64,000 bases of DNA, from the NCBI RefSeq assembly GCF_027492855.1, contig NZ_JAPUDY010000047.1, positions 16,370-80,369 of the forward strand, given 5' to 3'. This DNA comes from Acidovorax sp. (GTDB taxonomy: Bacteria; Pseudomonadota; Gammaproteobacteria; Burkholderiales; Burkholderiaceae_C). Positions within the stretch are counted from its first letter, which is position 1. Each line of letters opens with the position of its first letter. Position numbers and translations under genes: made by a program. The notes under the pieces were generated by a model that saw only the letters and a list, made by a program, of their open reading frames with translations, did not search any database and was not told the DNA's origin. Positions 17,049 through 24,927 of this stretch are shown one piece after another.

Positions 17049-17111
17049 TGCGGTGAATACACACCACAATCACCGCACAATTTGCGGTGATTAACCGCCA
17101 TAATCACCGCA
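17049..17111. promoter_or_regulatory. Tandem inverted-repeat operator overlapping the fic start codon
   Basis: Four octamers are present: TGCGGTGA at 17049-17056, TCACCGCA at 17070-17077, TGCGGTGA at 17083-17090 and TCACCGCA at 17104-17111. Each inverted pair has a 13-base spacer and the two pairs are five bases apart, giving a 34-base period. The last base of the array is the A of the Fic ATG. The protein has a C-terminal winged-helix-like region, so self-repression is the natural reading, but this is inferred. Confidence 0.75.
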
Positions 17112-18238
17112 TGTGGACCGACAAAGCCCCCCGCCGCCGCACCTACCTGTGGCAACGCTCCGATTGGCCACAGTGGCGTTTTGACGCAAATGCACTGGCT
17201 GCCCCGCTGGCCGAAGTTCATCGCGCTCAGGGCCATCTGGCCGGGCGCATGGCCGACGTGGGGCTGGCCCAGCGCGACCAGGCCACGCTGCAAGCCCTGA
17301 CACAAGAGGTCGTCACCACCAGCGCCATCGAAGGCGACACTCTGAATTTGGACGCTGTGCGCTCCTCCATCGCGCGCCGACTGGGCGTGGACATAGGGGC
17401 GCTAACCCCCGCAGACCGGCATGTGGACGGCGTGGTGGACATGGTGCTGGACGCCACCCAGCACTACAGCCAACCCCTGACCGCCGAGCGCCTGTTTGGC
17501 TGGCATGCTGCCCTGTTCCCCACCGGCTACAGCGGTCGCACGCGCATCCAAGTGGGCGGATATCGCAACGACGCCGCTGGCCCGATGCAAGTGGTCTCCG
17601 GCCCTGTGGGTAGAGAAAAGGTGCACTACGAAGCCCCGCCCGCCGCACAACTGCCCGCCGAGACCGACGCCTTTCTGCAATGGTTCAACGCCCCGCCCAC
17701 CGGCGACCCGCTCATCCACGCCGGGCTCGCCCACCTGTGGCTCGTCACTCTGCACCCTTTTGACGACGGCAACGGCCGCATCAGCCGCGCCGTGAGCGAC
17801 ATGGCACTGGCGCGCGCCGAAGCCACGGCACAGCGCTTTTACAGCCTGAGCGCCCAGATCCAGCGCGAGCGCAAGCACTACTACGACCAACTCGAAACCA
17901 CCCAGCGTGGCCCCTTGGATGTGACGCCCTGGCTGCACTGGTTTCTGGGCTGCCTGCTGCACGCCGTTCAGGGCGCAGAAACCTTGCTCGCGGGTGTGCT
18001 CGGCAAAGCGCAGTTCTGGCAACGCTGGGCCGATGTGCCGATGAACGCACGCCAGACGCTGGTGCTGAACCGCGTACTGGACGGCATGGAGGGCAAGCTG
18101 ACCAATGCCAAGTGGGCGGCGATGGGCAAATGTTCATCGGATACGGCGCTGCGGGATATCAACGACCTGCTGACCCAAGGCGTGCTGGCGCGGTTGGAAG
18201 GTGGCGGGCGAAACACCGCCTATATCTTGGTCAAATAG
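17111..18238 (+). CDS. Fic family protein (AMPylase type) with DUF4172 N-terminus
   Basis: The 375-residue protein carries the complete Fic motif HPFDDGNGRI (His215). Fic enzymes typically transfer AMP to Ser, Thr or Tyr of target proteins. An inhibitory motif T-x-x-x-E-G (T70 to G75) lies N-terminal, as in class II self-inhibited Fic proteins. The N-terminal YLWQRSDWPQWRFD fits DUF4172. The last 60 residues (DTALRDINDLLTQGVLARL) resemble a winged helix. ATG 17111 is chosen because an upstream GTG would lie inside the operator array. No separate antitoxin is present. A decayed second Fic gene follows. Confidence 0.9.
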   Translation: MWTDKAPRRRTYLWQRSDWPQWRFDANALAAPLAEVHRAQGHLAGRMADVGLAQRDQATLQALTQEVVTTSAIEGDTLNLDAVRSSIARRLGVDIGALTPADRHVDGVVDMVLDATQHYSQPLTAERLFGWHAALFPTGYSGRTRIQVGGYRNDAAGPMQVVSGPVGREKVHYEAPPAAQLPAETDAFLQWFNAPPTGDPLIHAGLAHLWLVTLHPFDDGNGRISRAVSDMALARAEATAQRFYSLSAQIQRERKHYYDQLETTQRGPLDVTPWLHWFLGCLLHAVQGAETLLAGVLGKAQFWQRWADVPMNARQTLVLNRVLDGMEGKLTNAKWAAMGKCSSDTALRDINDLLTQGVLARLEGGGRNTAYILVK

Positions 18239-18245
18239 GCCGCTA

Positions 18246-18274
18246 GCTCTTTAAAAACAAGCGGTGGTGGCTAT
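18246..18274. repeat. Diverged GCGCTT-N17-AGCTAT element, copy 8
   Basis: The boxes read GCTCTT and GGCTAT with the 17-base spacing intact. It lies eight bases after the fic stop codon. Confidence 0.6.
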
Positions 18275-18329
18275 TAAAAATATAGCGAAATCCCACGAAG
18301 CAGCGTTGGATCACCTCTGGCCAACCAAC

Positions 18330-18807
18330 GCCTGCTCTTGGTCGGCAGCTGTGCTGCCCTCCCAACCCGAGCGAACAGGCCCACATCGCGTGGGCGGACT
18401 ACGTGCTTGGGCACCTGCCTGGACCCAGCCCGCTTCATGACCAGTCTGCTGGATTTTGAGGCCATCAAAACCTGCATCGAAGCCTGCTTGGTGATGAGGC
18501 CACCTTGCGCAAACAAGACATGCGCCAAGAGTCATTGCACGTTCTGCACGACCTGTTTTTGTGTGGCGAAGAAATGCCGCGTGGCGACTTCAAAGCCATG
18601 CTCGGCATGAGCGACCAGGGTGCCACCGATGCGCCGGGCGCGCTGGTCAAGCGCGGCCTGCTCAAGTTCGACCCACCACAAGGCAAGGTGCGCTTCGGCT
18701 TGCCGCAGCATGCACTGCACTTTATGCTCCTGCAGCTGTGGCTCGAGGCAGAGGCGGATTTGGCCAATGTTTCATGGGTGAATTGGCTGCTAGCGCAGGT
18801 GGAATAA
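18330..18807 (+). pseudogene. C-terminal remnant of a second Fic-family gene
   Basis: One frame codes GTCLDPARFMTSLLDFEAIK, the helix that follows the catalytic loop region in many Fic proteins. A frame shift near 18490 leads to LGDEATLRKQDMRQESLHVL, HDLFLCGEEMPRGDFKAMLG and KRGLLKFDPPQGKVRFGLP, the winged-helix C-terminus of that Fic branch. No HPFxxGNGR motif is present. The 100-residue downstream frame could still be translated from a TTG at 18505, but the gene as a whole is broken. It differs from the intact Fic gene, so it is not a tandem copy. Its stop lies inside repeat copy 9. Confidence 0.65.
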
Positions 18808-18821
18808 GAACAAACAGCTAT
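18793..18821. repeat. GCGCAG-N17-AGCTAT element, copy 9
   Basis: The second box is perfect and the first has two changes; the 17-base spacing is kept and contains the TAA stop of the Fic remnant. A second AGCTAT-like arm follows. It marks the 3' boundary of the defence operon. Confidence 0.65.
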
Positions 18822-18837
18822 CAAAAGAGATAGCTAT

Positions 18838-19830
18838 TCAGTTGACTGCAGCACCCCGCCCCTCATACGCCGCCATGATGAACGGCTTGACCGCCTCCAA
18901 ATCGGCTTGCGTAGTAAGAGGGACTTCCAAATCGCCCGTGCCCCAGTGCCCAATGTTCGTTACGTCCCGCGCCTTGGCCAGCACCGGCAAGGCAGTGACC
19001 GGGTCTACATGCAAATACAGCAGCAAGCAGTTTTTGCGGTGCAATACCACCGTCGCAAAGTTCTTCAGACGTTTGAAGGCCAGGTACAAACGCAGTTCTT
19101 TGCGCTGCACGTCGTCACCCAACGACAGCATGTACCCCTCTAACGATGCCAACAGCAACTGCATCGGCTCTGGCAAGTTCAGCAGCAGATCGGCCAACGA
19201 CTTATCAGGCCCTGTGCTCTTGGCGCCGGTGGGGTCTGCCGCAGCAGGCACCGCATTGACGGCCGTAGCCAGCTTGCTGGCAGTGGATTTGGGCAACTTG
19301 GCTGTAGTGATCTTGCTGCCCGTATCGCTGCCCGCGTTGACCGATTCCAGCAGCAGCAAGTCGCCGCCAAACTGCCGGTAGCGAATCAACTCGATGTTGC
19401 GGCCAATCTGCTGCACCGCGTGGCCGTCGTACTTGGTGAAGTCCGCCGCAATGCACACCACGCGGGGCGCGCTCCAGTCAATGGTATCTGCGGCAGCGGT
19501 GCCCAGCTTGTCCAGCACCAGCAGCTTGAACTCGGCCTTGTGGTCCAGCAGCCAGTCCAGGTAGAACAGGCCCTGGTTGATGACGTTCTCGCCCACCGAC
19601 CGCTTGTATTCCAGGATCACGGGGCAATTGTTTTCATCCAAGCCCAGCGAATCAATGCGCCCGCCATGCGTCTTGCCGGTGGAATGCTCGGTGGCGATGA
19701 AGCGGATGTTGAGTAAGGGCTGTAGGTTAGCTTCGATCAGCGTTTGCAGGGGCTTTTCCAAGTCGGACGCGCTGCCTTGCAGTTCGGTGGCGGTGCCGCT
19801 GGTGAGGCGAAAGAGTTTGATGTCGCTCAT
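18838..19830 (-). CDS. PDDEXK-like nuclease with C-terminal DUF5655-type domain
   Basis: The 330-residue product has a PDDEXK core near the N-terminus: E33 in LIEANL, D60 in GGRIDSLG, E74 and K76 in VILEYKR, and Q86 in NQGLFYLDWL. Residues of about 225-330 (RLYLAFKRLKNFATVVLH, LLLYLHVDP) resemble DUF5655. A low-complexity Ala/Thr/Lys linker joins the two. Proteins of this layout are seen near restriction systems, and a DNA nuclease role is inferred. It is the last gene of the defence operon, four bases after the HNH gene. ATG 19830 is used. Confidence 0.75.
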   Translation of the reverse strand: MSDIKLFRLTSGTATELQGSASDLEKPLQTLIEANLQPLLNIRFIATEHSTGKTHGGRIDSLGLDENNCPVILEYKRSVGENVINQGLFYLDWLLDHKAEFKLLVLDKLGTAAADTIDWSAPRVVCIAADFTKYDGHAVQQIGRNIELIRYRQFGGDLLLLESVNAGSDTGSKITTAKLPKSTASKLATAVNAVPAAADPTGAKSTGPDKSLADLLLNLPEPMQLLLASLEGYMLSLGDDVQRKELRLYLAFKRLKNFATVVLHRKNCLLLYLHVDPVTALPVLAKARDVTNIGHWGTGDLEVPLTTQADLEAVKPFIMAAYEGRGAAVN

Positions 19831-19834
19831 GGGT

Positions 19835-20671
19835 TCAGGCCCCGGTTGCAATCGTAGCCGCCCAACTAACGCCACTCTTTCGGAGGCACGCGGCAGCGGT
19901 CATAGAAAAAGGAGCGTCGGGCTTTACCATTGCCCTCAGTTCATTTCGCTTGCCTTCAATCTTTACTCGCTCGGCCGGCCCAATATTTCCCGTAGCAGCA
20001 ATATCACGACATTCTTGGATAAGAAGACGACATTTAGCCCAGATTTTTGCTCTTGCTTCTTCAAGTTTTTCAAAGTCTAACTTCAAGTGAACCACCGTTT
20101 TCTCCACACGCTCGCGATCATTTGCATCTGCGTCGTGGTGGGGAACTGCCTTACCCGTTTCTATGAAGTCGAGTAACGGCGGGTCGGCAGGACAAGCCGG
20201 ATCAAGAAGCATGTGGTTCTCGTTTAGGTATGAGTACCCGTCATACTTTGCAACTAGGCTTCCGGGTTGCAAAGGGAAGTAAATCCCTTTCTTTGAGTTA
20301 CCCACATTTCCGCAAATGCGGTAGTTTTTCCAGTCGTAGGCTAACCACCAATAGCCGTTTTCGTAGGTGGTCTTTTTCTGGCGCAGAAATCTTTTGCAAG
20401 ATTTCTTTGGTCGAAAGTGCTCCACATCTCTGTTTGAAAAATGATCTTCGGCCTCTGAAAACCAACATTTATTGTGAGACAGCGACAACAGCCAATCCTT
20501 TGTATCACCCCAAATCTCATTCACTTTCGCGTCGAGAATTGCGTCTCTTGCCGCCTTGTTCGGCGCGTTAGTAAGTTGTGCAGTCAGATTTGCTGCCGCT
20601 TGAAGCCATGCAGTATCGGGTAACCCGTTCTTTACAGGCCCGTTGCTTTCGAGAAGTGGTATATATCTCAT
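19835..20671 (-). CDS. HNH-type nuclease, PtuB-like (Septu family)
   Basis: The 278-residue product resembles PtuB-type HNH proteins. C69 precedes the core VEHFRPKK (E84, H85, R87, K89), then GYWWLAYDWKNYRICGN (W108-W109, N116, C120), NSKKG and an FPL motif. Of the usual two CxxC zinc pairs only single cysteines (C69, C120) remain, so the zinc site may be altered. PtuB cleaves nucleic acid and is held by the PtuA ATPase in known Septu systems. The ATG overlaps the ATPase stop as ATGA. Its codon use looks AT-richer than that of the neighbouring hsd genes, suggesting transfer. Confidence 0.75.
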   Translation of the reverse strand: MRYIPLLESNGPVKNGLPDTAWLQAAANLTAQLTNAPNKAARDAILDAKVNEIWGDTKDWLLSLSHNKCWFSEAEDHFSNRDVEHFRPKKSCKRFLRQKKTTYENGYWWLAYDWKNYRICGNVGNSKKGIYFPLQPGSLVAKYDGYSYLNENHMLLDPACPADPPLLDFIETGKAVPHHDADANDRERVEKTVVHLKLDFEKLEEARAKIWAKCRLLIQECRDIAATGNIGPAERVKIEGKRNELRAMVKPDAPFSMTAAACLRKSGVSWAATIATGA

Positions 20672-22290
20672 GTCTTTGAACTAAATATCTCGTCAAGTAA
20701 TGCATCTGCCCTCGCATTTCGCTCGGCGACTTCGGCGGGGGTCATTCCAACCGTTGATCGAAGCTCCCTCCGACGCATCGCGTCGATAAACTCCTTCTCC
20801 TCAGGCAAACGATAAGTCCGCATCAGCCCTGCTTCTTCCAATTGACCAGAGAGTTTCGCTAACTCTTCATCCTCTTCAACTGTACGTTTTGACATTGCGG
20901 CAAGCTCCTCACGTCGTGACAAGCGTTGCAATATGCTCTTAGGCATTGCCGTCTCAAGTCCAAACACATCGCTGGTCAGTAACCTATCAATACTCATACT
21001 TGGCGGCTCATCTTCCGGAGGGAGCGCAGTCGTACCTTGAGGCGTCCTATCGAGGATGCGAACATGAGTTCGCGGATGTGCACTAATCATCAACGGGTTG
21101 TGAGTAGCGATCAGAACTTGACTATTGCCAACAGCAGTTGGAAGGACACGAGTATCAATAGGATTCTCATCAATCAGTGCTTTTTCGTCTTCCGGCACCG
21201 ATGGAAAGAGCGCTCTACTCAGCATTGATCGATACTCATAGGTCCACCGTGGATTTAAGTGAGAATCTGGTTCGTCCAACAAGTACAGCGACTCATCCGA
21301 CTGCGTAAACAACAGCAGTCCAAATACTGCAACCAATTGCTGCTCACCTTCACTCAATTGGTCAAAACGTACGAGGCTCCCATCGCTGCGACGCCCAACT
21401 ACCCGAATTTCCTCAATTAAATCGCTGAGATACATGCTTTCCAAATGATTAAAAAGCAACTTGGGCGTCTCGTAAGGCAGCCTGATCTTGTCCAAACTCT
21501 CTCTATCTTTAAGATAGAGATACAGTCGCTCGCTACTCTGGCTTCTACCCCGAACGTCGGACTCAGTTAACTCAATATTGCGGATGGGTGCCAGCGATGC
21601 CGCCCTTAGCCGATCCATGAAATCGCTGAAGTTGCCTCGAGCGCCCCAAAAGAAATCGTTGCCTTCAGGCCTTGAATTATCACTCGATTTAGCCCAATAA
21701 GGTGCCTTCAGTACAAACAACGCGGAATCAAACGACTCAATCCGCAGCAGCTTTTCACGAATGTATTTCGCCAACGCATGTTCTTCAAAGAACAATGCTA
21801 AAAGCGCCAAGTTTGCGTAGTCTTTTCTACAGAAGAAAAACCGCCTTACTGCCTCCGAGTCCTTGGTTTCCAAGTTTTTTTGGTAGTACCTCCGTGTTGG
21901 TGCTGTGAAGACTTTCTCAAGCCGGTCATTCCAGCCAGAGTAGTAGGCAAAGACATATTTCGGAAGGTATTGATGAAGACCCCGCTTGAATGCCGCAATC
22001 GAGATTGATTTGTCATTCACTACGAATTTAATTCGCTCCTTTTCGCGACTTGGATCAGCTTCCACTCGGATTTTGTGGCCGTGACAAAAATACTGTATTT
22101 CGTAGGCAAAGCGTTCAACCGGCGCAGCACTTTCCAACGCAAGGAAGATTTCAACAATATCTTCAATAAGGTTCGACTTACCGGAGCCGTTGCGGCCTAA
22201 CAGCACTGTAATAGGAACAGCCTCATCAAAATTAATTTCCAAATTTTGGAGATTCCTATCCGATGGTATTCTTAGCTTATCAATTCTCAT
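20668..22290 (-). CDS. SMC/ABC-type ATPase, PtuA-like (Septu family)
   Basis: The 540-residue product has an SMC-like N-terminus (RIDKLRIPSDRNLQNLEINF) with Walker A GRNGSGKS at 32-39, an ABC signature LSEGEQQ near 312, Walker B LYLLDEPD near 335-342, and an H-loop ATHNP near 395. The split ATPase head with a helical insert and the adjacent HNH gene match PtuA. A C-terminal helical tail follows. ATG 22290 lies two bases after the hsdS stop, with GAGGG upstream; an upstream ATG would overlap hsdS by 31 bases. The pair is presumably an anti-phage module. Confidence 0.8.
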   Translation of the reverse strand: MRIDKLRIPSDRNLQNLEINFDEAVPITVLLGRNGSGKSNLIEDIVEIFLALESAAPVERFAYEIQYFCHGHKIRVEADPSREKERIKFVVNDKSISIAAFKRGLHQYLPKYVFAYYSGWNDRLEKVFTAPTRRYYQKNLETKDSEAVRRFFFCRKDYANLALLALFFEEHALAKYIREKLLRIESFDSALFVLKAPYWAKSSDNSRPEGNDFFWGARGNFSDFMDRLRAASLAPIRNIELTESDVRGRSQSSERLYLYLKDRESLDKIRLPYETPKLLFNHLESMYLSDLIEEIRVVGRRSDGSLVRFDQLSEGEQQLVAVFGLLLFTQSDESLYLLDEPDSHLNPRWTYEYRSMLSRALFPSVPEDEKALIDENPIDTRVLPTAVGNSQVLIATHNPLMISAHPRTHVRILDRTPQGTTALPPEDEPPSMSIDRLLTSDVFGLETAMPKSILQRLSRREELAAMSKRTVEEDEELAKLSGQLEEAGLMRTYRLPEEKEFIDAMRRRELRSTVGMTPAEVAERNARADALLDEIFSSKT

Positions 22291-22292
22291 GA

Positions 22293-23861
22293 CTACCCTC
22301 TTCGGCTCTTGGGTATTTTGCAAATTTTCGACTCATCTTGAGCATCTACCGTCAAAAGCCCATTGCCAATTTCCTTGCTGAGTTGGGCATAAAAATCATC
22401 GATGCCGAGCTTGGATTCTTGCCATAGCTCTTTAGCACTAATACCATCAGCAGCGGAGATAAAAATCTCCAAATAGTTGTCAGGTACCGCCTCTAATTTC
22501 ATGGTCGCTCCAAAGGTTTCCTCCCCGTTCCACCGATTACCCTCACCCTGTACCTTCACTTTTGAGTTGCCTGGTGCCGCTGCTTTGGCGATACGTTTTT
22601 TGGGCGCTGGCAAATCAGCAGCTGTTATGTGATTCAGTAAGTCAATTGCTGATTCGTCTTGCGGGTCTTGCGGAACCAATTCACCGCGAAAGGCTTTGGA
22701 TAGCACCAATGGGCTTAAGCGCTGGGATTGGTTTCGGGCTGCAGTGGCCCGGACCTCAATGCGGTCAACTAGGGTGAACAATGCTTCGACATGGCGTACG
22801 ATTTCGGCCTGCTTGTTGAGCGATGGCAAGGGAATGATGATTCGCTCAAGATCCGTTTGCGAGACTTTCCATATACCCGCTGTTGTCTTCGCAGAACTTG
22901 CAATTTGCGTGCGGACGCCCTCGCTTTCCCAAACAAGCTGCAAATAGCCGGGCAGCAGTTGAGATACATCTGGACGAAATCTAATCATCGTGTCGGGGAA
23001 AGCTATGGGCTGATTACACCCAACGACTAGCCCCCCTCTCCCCACATAGTCCTTTGAGCCGTTACCGCGTGAAACCAGATAGTCGCCGTCATGGACCAAA
23101 AATCGATCCGTATCAGCAACATCAGACCAATCACCGTACTTAACCTCATTGAGGTTGACGATTTGCGATTTCAAAGCCGTCAACCGCAATACAGGTAGGC
23201 CATTTCCGTCTCGAACCGACTTGCCATTTCTCAATGGCTCAGACAGGGCATCAATGATGGGCGTCATACGCCCAACTACCGCCGAGTCCAACACCGCCTG
23301 CCGAAACCGCTTGAGTAAGGCGGGGATGGCGTCGAAGCGGTCGTTGCAGGACTGGATGCGGGTGAGCAGAGTGTCGAGTTGGTTGGCGATGCGGGTTTGC
23401 TCGGCGACGGGAGCAAGCGGGACAACGTGTGCACGCACATCTTTAGAACGTACTGCCGGGTAGAGCGCGCCTTGCACCAATGCCGACATGGAATCGACAA
23501 ACTTGTCTGTGCGCACCAAATAATTGATCCAGCGTGGATCTATGCCTGTAACCGGACGCAACACGTCGAAGCCAGTCGACGCAATTTCTCCGTCCAACTC
23601 CTTGGGTACTAAAGCGACGGCATTCAAGTTAGGGCGCGTCATAGAAACCAAGGTGTCGCCCGCAGCAACCTGCTTCCTCGCTCTGCTTGGTGCATCTTTA
23701 CCAAGTAACTTTTGCGGAGTCTCAATCCTCTTGGTGGTGCGATTGACTGAGCCGATGTCGATGTAGCGAATCGTCTCGTCATCGGCGGGCACGCGCTGTG
23801 TCACATCGCTGGTGATGGCAGCGAGGGGAACTTGTGCCCAGCTATCTGGCAACTCACTCAT
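22293..23861 (-). CDS. hsdS: Type I restriction-modification specificity subunit, with extra C-terminal domain
   Basis: The 522-residue protein has two target-recognition domains separated by conserved helices: PLAPVAEQTRIANQLDTLLT ends the first half and PLPSLNKQAEIVRHVEALFT ends the second. This is the HsdS plan that sets the DNA sequence recognised by HsdM and HsdR. About 110 residues follow the normal end (AFRGELVPQD). They hold a basic linker and a helical domain (LEIFISAADGISAKELWQES, GIDDFYAQLSKEI) that resembles a winged helix. The ATG overlaps the DUF1016 stop by eight bases. Base composition becomes AT-richer towards its 3' end. Confidence 0.9.
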   Translation of the reverse strand: MSELPDSWAQVPLAAITSDVTQRVPADDETIRYIDIGSVNRTTKRIETPQKLLGKDAPSRARKQVAAGDTLVSMTRPNLNAVALVPKELDGEIASTGFDVLRPVTGIDPRWINYLVRTDKFVDSMSALVQGALYPAVRSKDVRAHVVPLAPVAEQTRIANQLDTLLTRIQSCNDRFDAIPALLKRFRQAVLDSAVVGRMTPIIDALSEPLRNGKSVRDGNGLPVLRLTALKSQIVNLNEVKYGDWSDVADTDRFLVHDGDYLVSRGNGSKDYVGRGGLVVGCNQPIAFPDTMIRFRPDVSQLLPGYLQLVWESEGVRTQIASSAKTTAGIWKVSQTDLERIIIPLPSLNKQAEIVRHVEALFTLVDRIEVRATAARNQSQRLSPLVLSKAFRGELVPQDPQDESAIDLLNHITAADLPAPKKRIAKAAAPGNSKVKVQGEGNRWNGEETFGATMKLEAVPDNYLEIFISAADGISAKELWQESKLGIDDFYAQLSKEIGNGLLTVDAQDESKICKIPKSRRG

Positions 23862-24927
23862 CCACGCCCCCTCCCAACAACACCCCACGCCGCGCCAGCC
23901 GCTCGCGCGCTTCCAGTAGGGCTTGGTGCAGGTGTTGTTCCAGCTCGGCCTTGGGTGGCAGCTCGGTCCAGTACTCGGCCACGGTGATGCCGTCTTTGTG
24001 CATTTGCAGCAGTTCCACCTGTTCGCGACTGGATTCGGCGCACAGGATGAGGCCGATGGGAGCCTCCTCCCCACTCTGGCGTTCGTGCTGGTCCAGCCAT
24101 TTCAAATACAGCTCCATCTGGCCTTTGTGCGCGGCTTTGAAGCGGCCCAGCTTTAGCTCGATGGCCACCAGGCGGCGCAGGCGGCGGTGGTAGAAGAGCA
24201 GGTCGAGGTAGAAGTCCTCCCCGTCGATGACCATGCGCTTTTGCCGTTCCACAAATGCAAAGCCCCGACCCAGCTCCAGGATGAAGGCTTCTAGCTGGCG
24301 CAGGATGGCGGCTTCCAGATCTGCCTCGTCATGGCCCTGGCGCAGACCCAGAAAGTCGAGGAAATACGGGTCTTTGAAGACTTGGGCGGGGCTGGTGCCC
24401 AGGGCTTCGACAGGCGCAGCCCGAACGGGTGTGGAGGCTTGCAGACTGGCCAGCTCGGTGCGCTCAAAGGCCTTGCGCTCTATTTGCTGGCGCAGCTCGC
24501 GCACGCTCCAGGTGTGGGTGGCGGCCTGGTTGGCGTAAAACTGGCGTGCAGCCTCGGTTTTGAGGGGAAGCAGGTTCACAAAGTGGCTCCAGCTCAATTG
24601 TCGCGACAGCGTCGCGACAATTTCGGGCTGCGGGAAGGCCTGGGCAAACTGCACCATGCGGCGCAGGTTTTTGGCCTCAAACCCACGGCCAAACTCTTGC
24701 GCCAGTTGATCGCCCACGCGTTGGATCAACTGGTCGCCATATTTGGCACGGTCAGCGCCGCCCAGCACTTCGGCGCGCAGGCGTTCGCCCACACTCCAGT
24801 ACAGGCGGGTGAGTTCGGCATTCACCGCACCGGCCAGGCGCTGGCGGCTGATGGCGATGAGGGTGCGCAGCTCGGTGTGCAGGTTGGTGGGCAGGCCGTC
24901 TGCTGCTGCGGGAACCAGCTGGCTCAT
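23854..24927 (-). CDS. PDDEXK nuclease domain-containing protein, DUF1016 / YhcG family
   Basis: The 357-residue product has the DUF1016 N-terminal domain (LIAISRQRLAGAVNAELTRL, then ATLSRQLSWSHFVNLLP) and a C-terminal PDDEXK domain (DFYLDLLFYHRRLRRLVAIE, LKLGRFKAAHKGQMELYL) with the D...ExK signature. These proteins are common beside type I restriction genes and are thought to act in restriction or nucleic-acid processing. The start overlaps the hsdM stop as ATGA. The linker between domains is coded by one arm of a REP-like repeat, giving residues TPVRAAPVEA. Confidence 0.87.
   Translation of the reverse strand: MSQLVPAAADGLPTNLHTELRTLIAISRQRLAGAVNAELTRLYWSVGERLRAEVLGGADRAKYGDQLIQRVGDQLAQEFGRGFEAKNLRRMVQFAQAFPQPEIVATLSRQLSWSHFVNLLPLKTEAARQFYANQAATHTWSVRELRQQIERKAFERTELASLQASTPVRAAPVEALGTSPAQVFKDPYFLDFLGLRQGHDEADLEAAILRQLEAFILELGRGFAFVERQKRMVIDGEDFYLDLLFYHRRLRRLVAIELKLGRFKAAHKGQMELYLKWLDQHERQSGEEAPIGLILCAESSREQVELLQMHKDGITVAEYWTELPPKAELEQHLHQALLEARERLARRGVLLGGGVDE
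24403..24428. repeat. Single REP-like arm embedded in the DUF1016 coding sequence
   Basis: This 26-mer matches the right-hand arm of the REP hairpin at 11214-11239 in 25 of 26 positions (GGCTTCGACAGGCGCAGCCC and onward). It is in frame and codes TPVRAAPVEA on the minus strand, in the linker between the DUF1016 and nuclease domains. Confidence 0.85.

Noticed and set aside
18838-22290. Retron defence system with PtuAB effectors
   Set aside because: Retron-Eco7 type systems need a reverse transcriptase and msr-msd RNA. Neither is seen near the ATPase/HNH pair.
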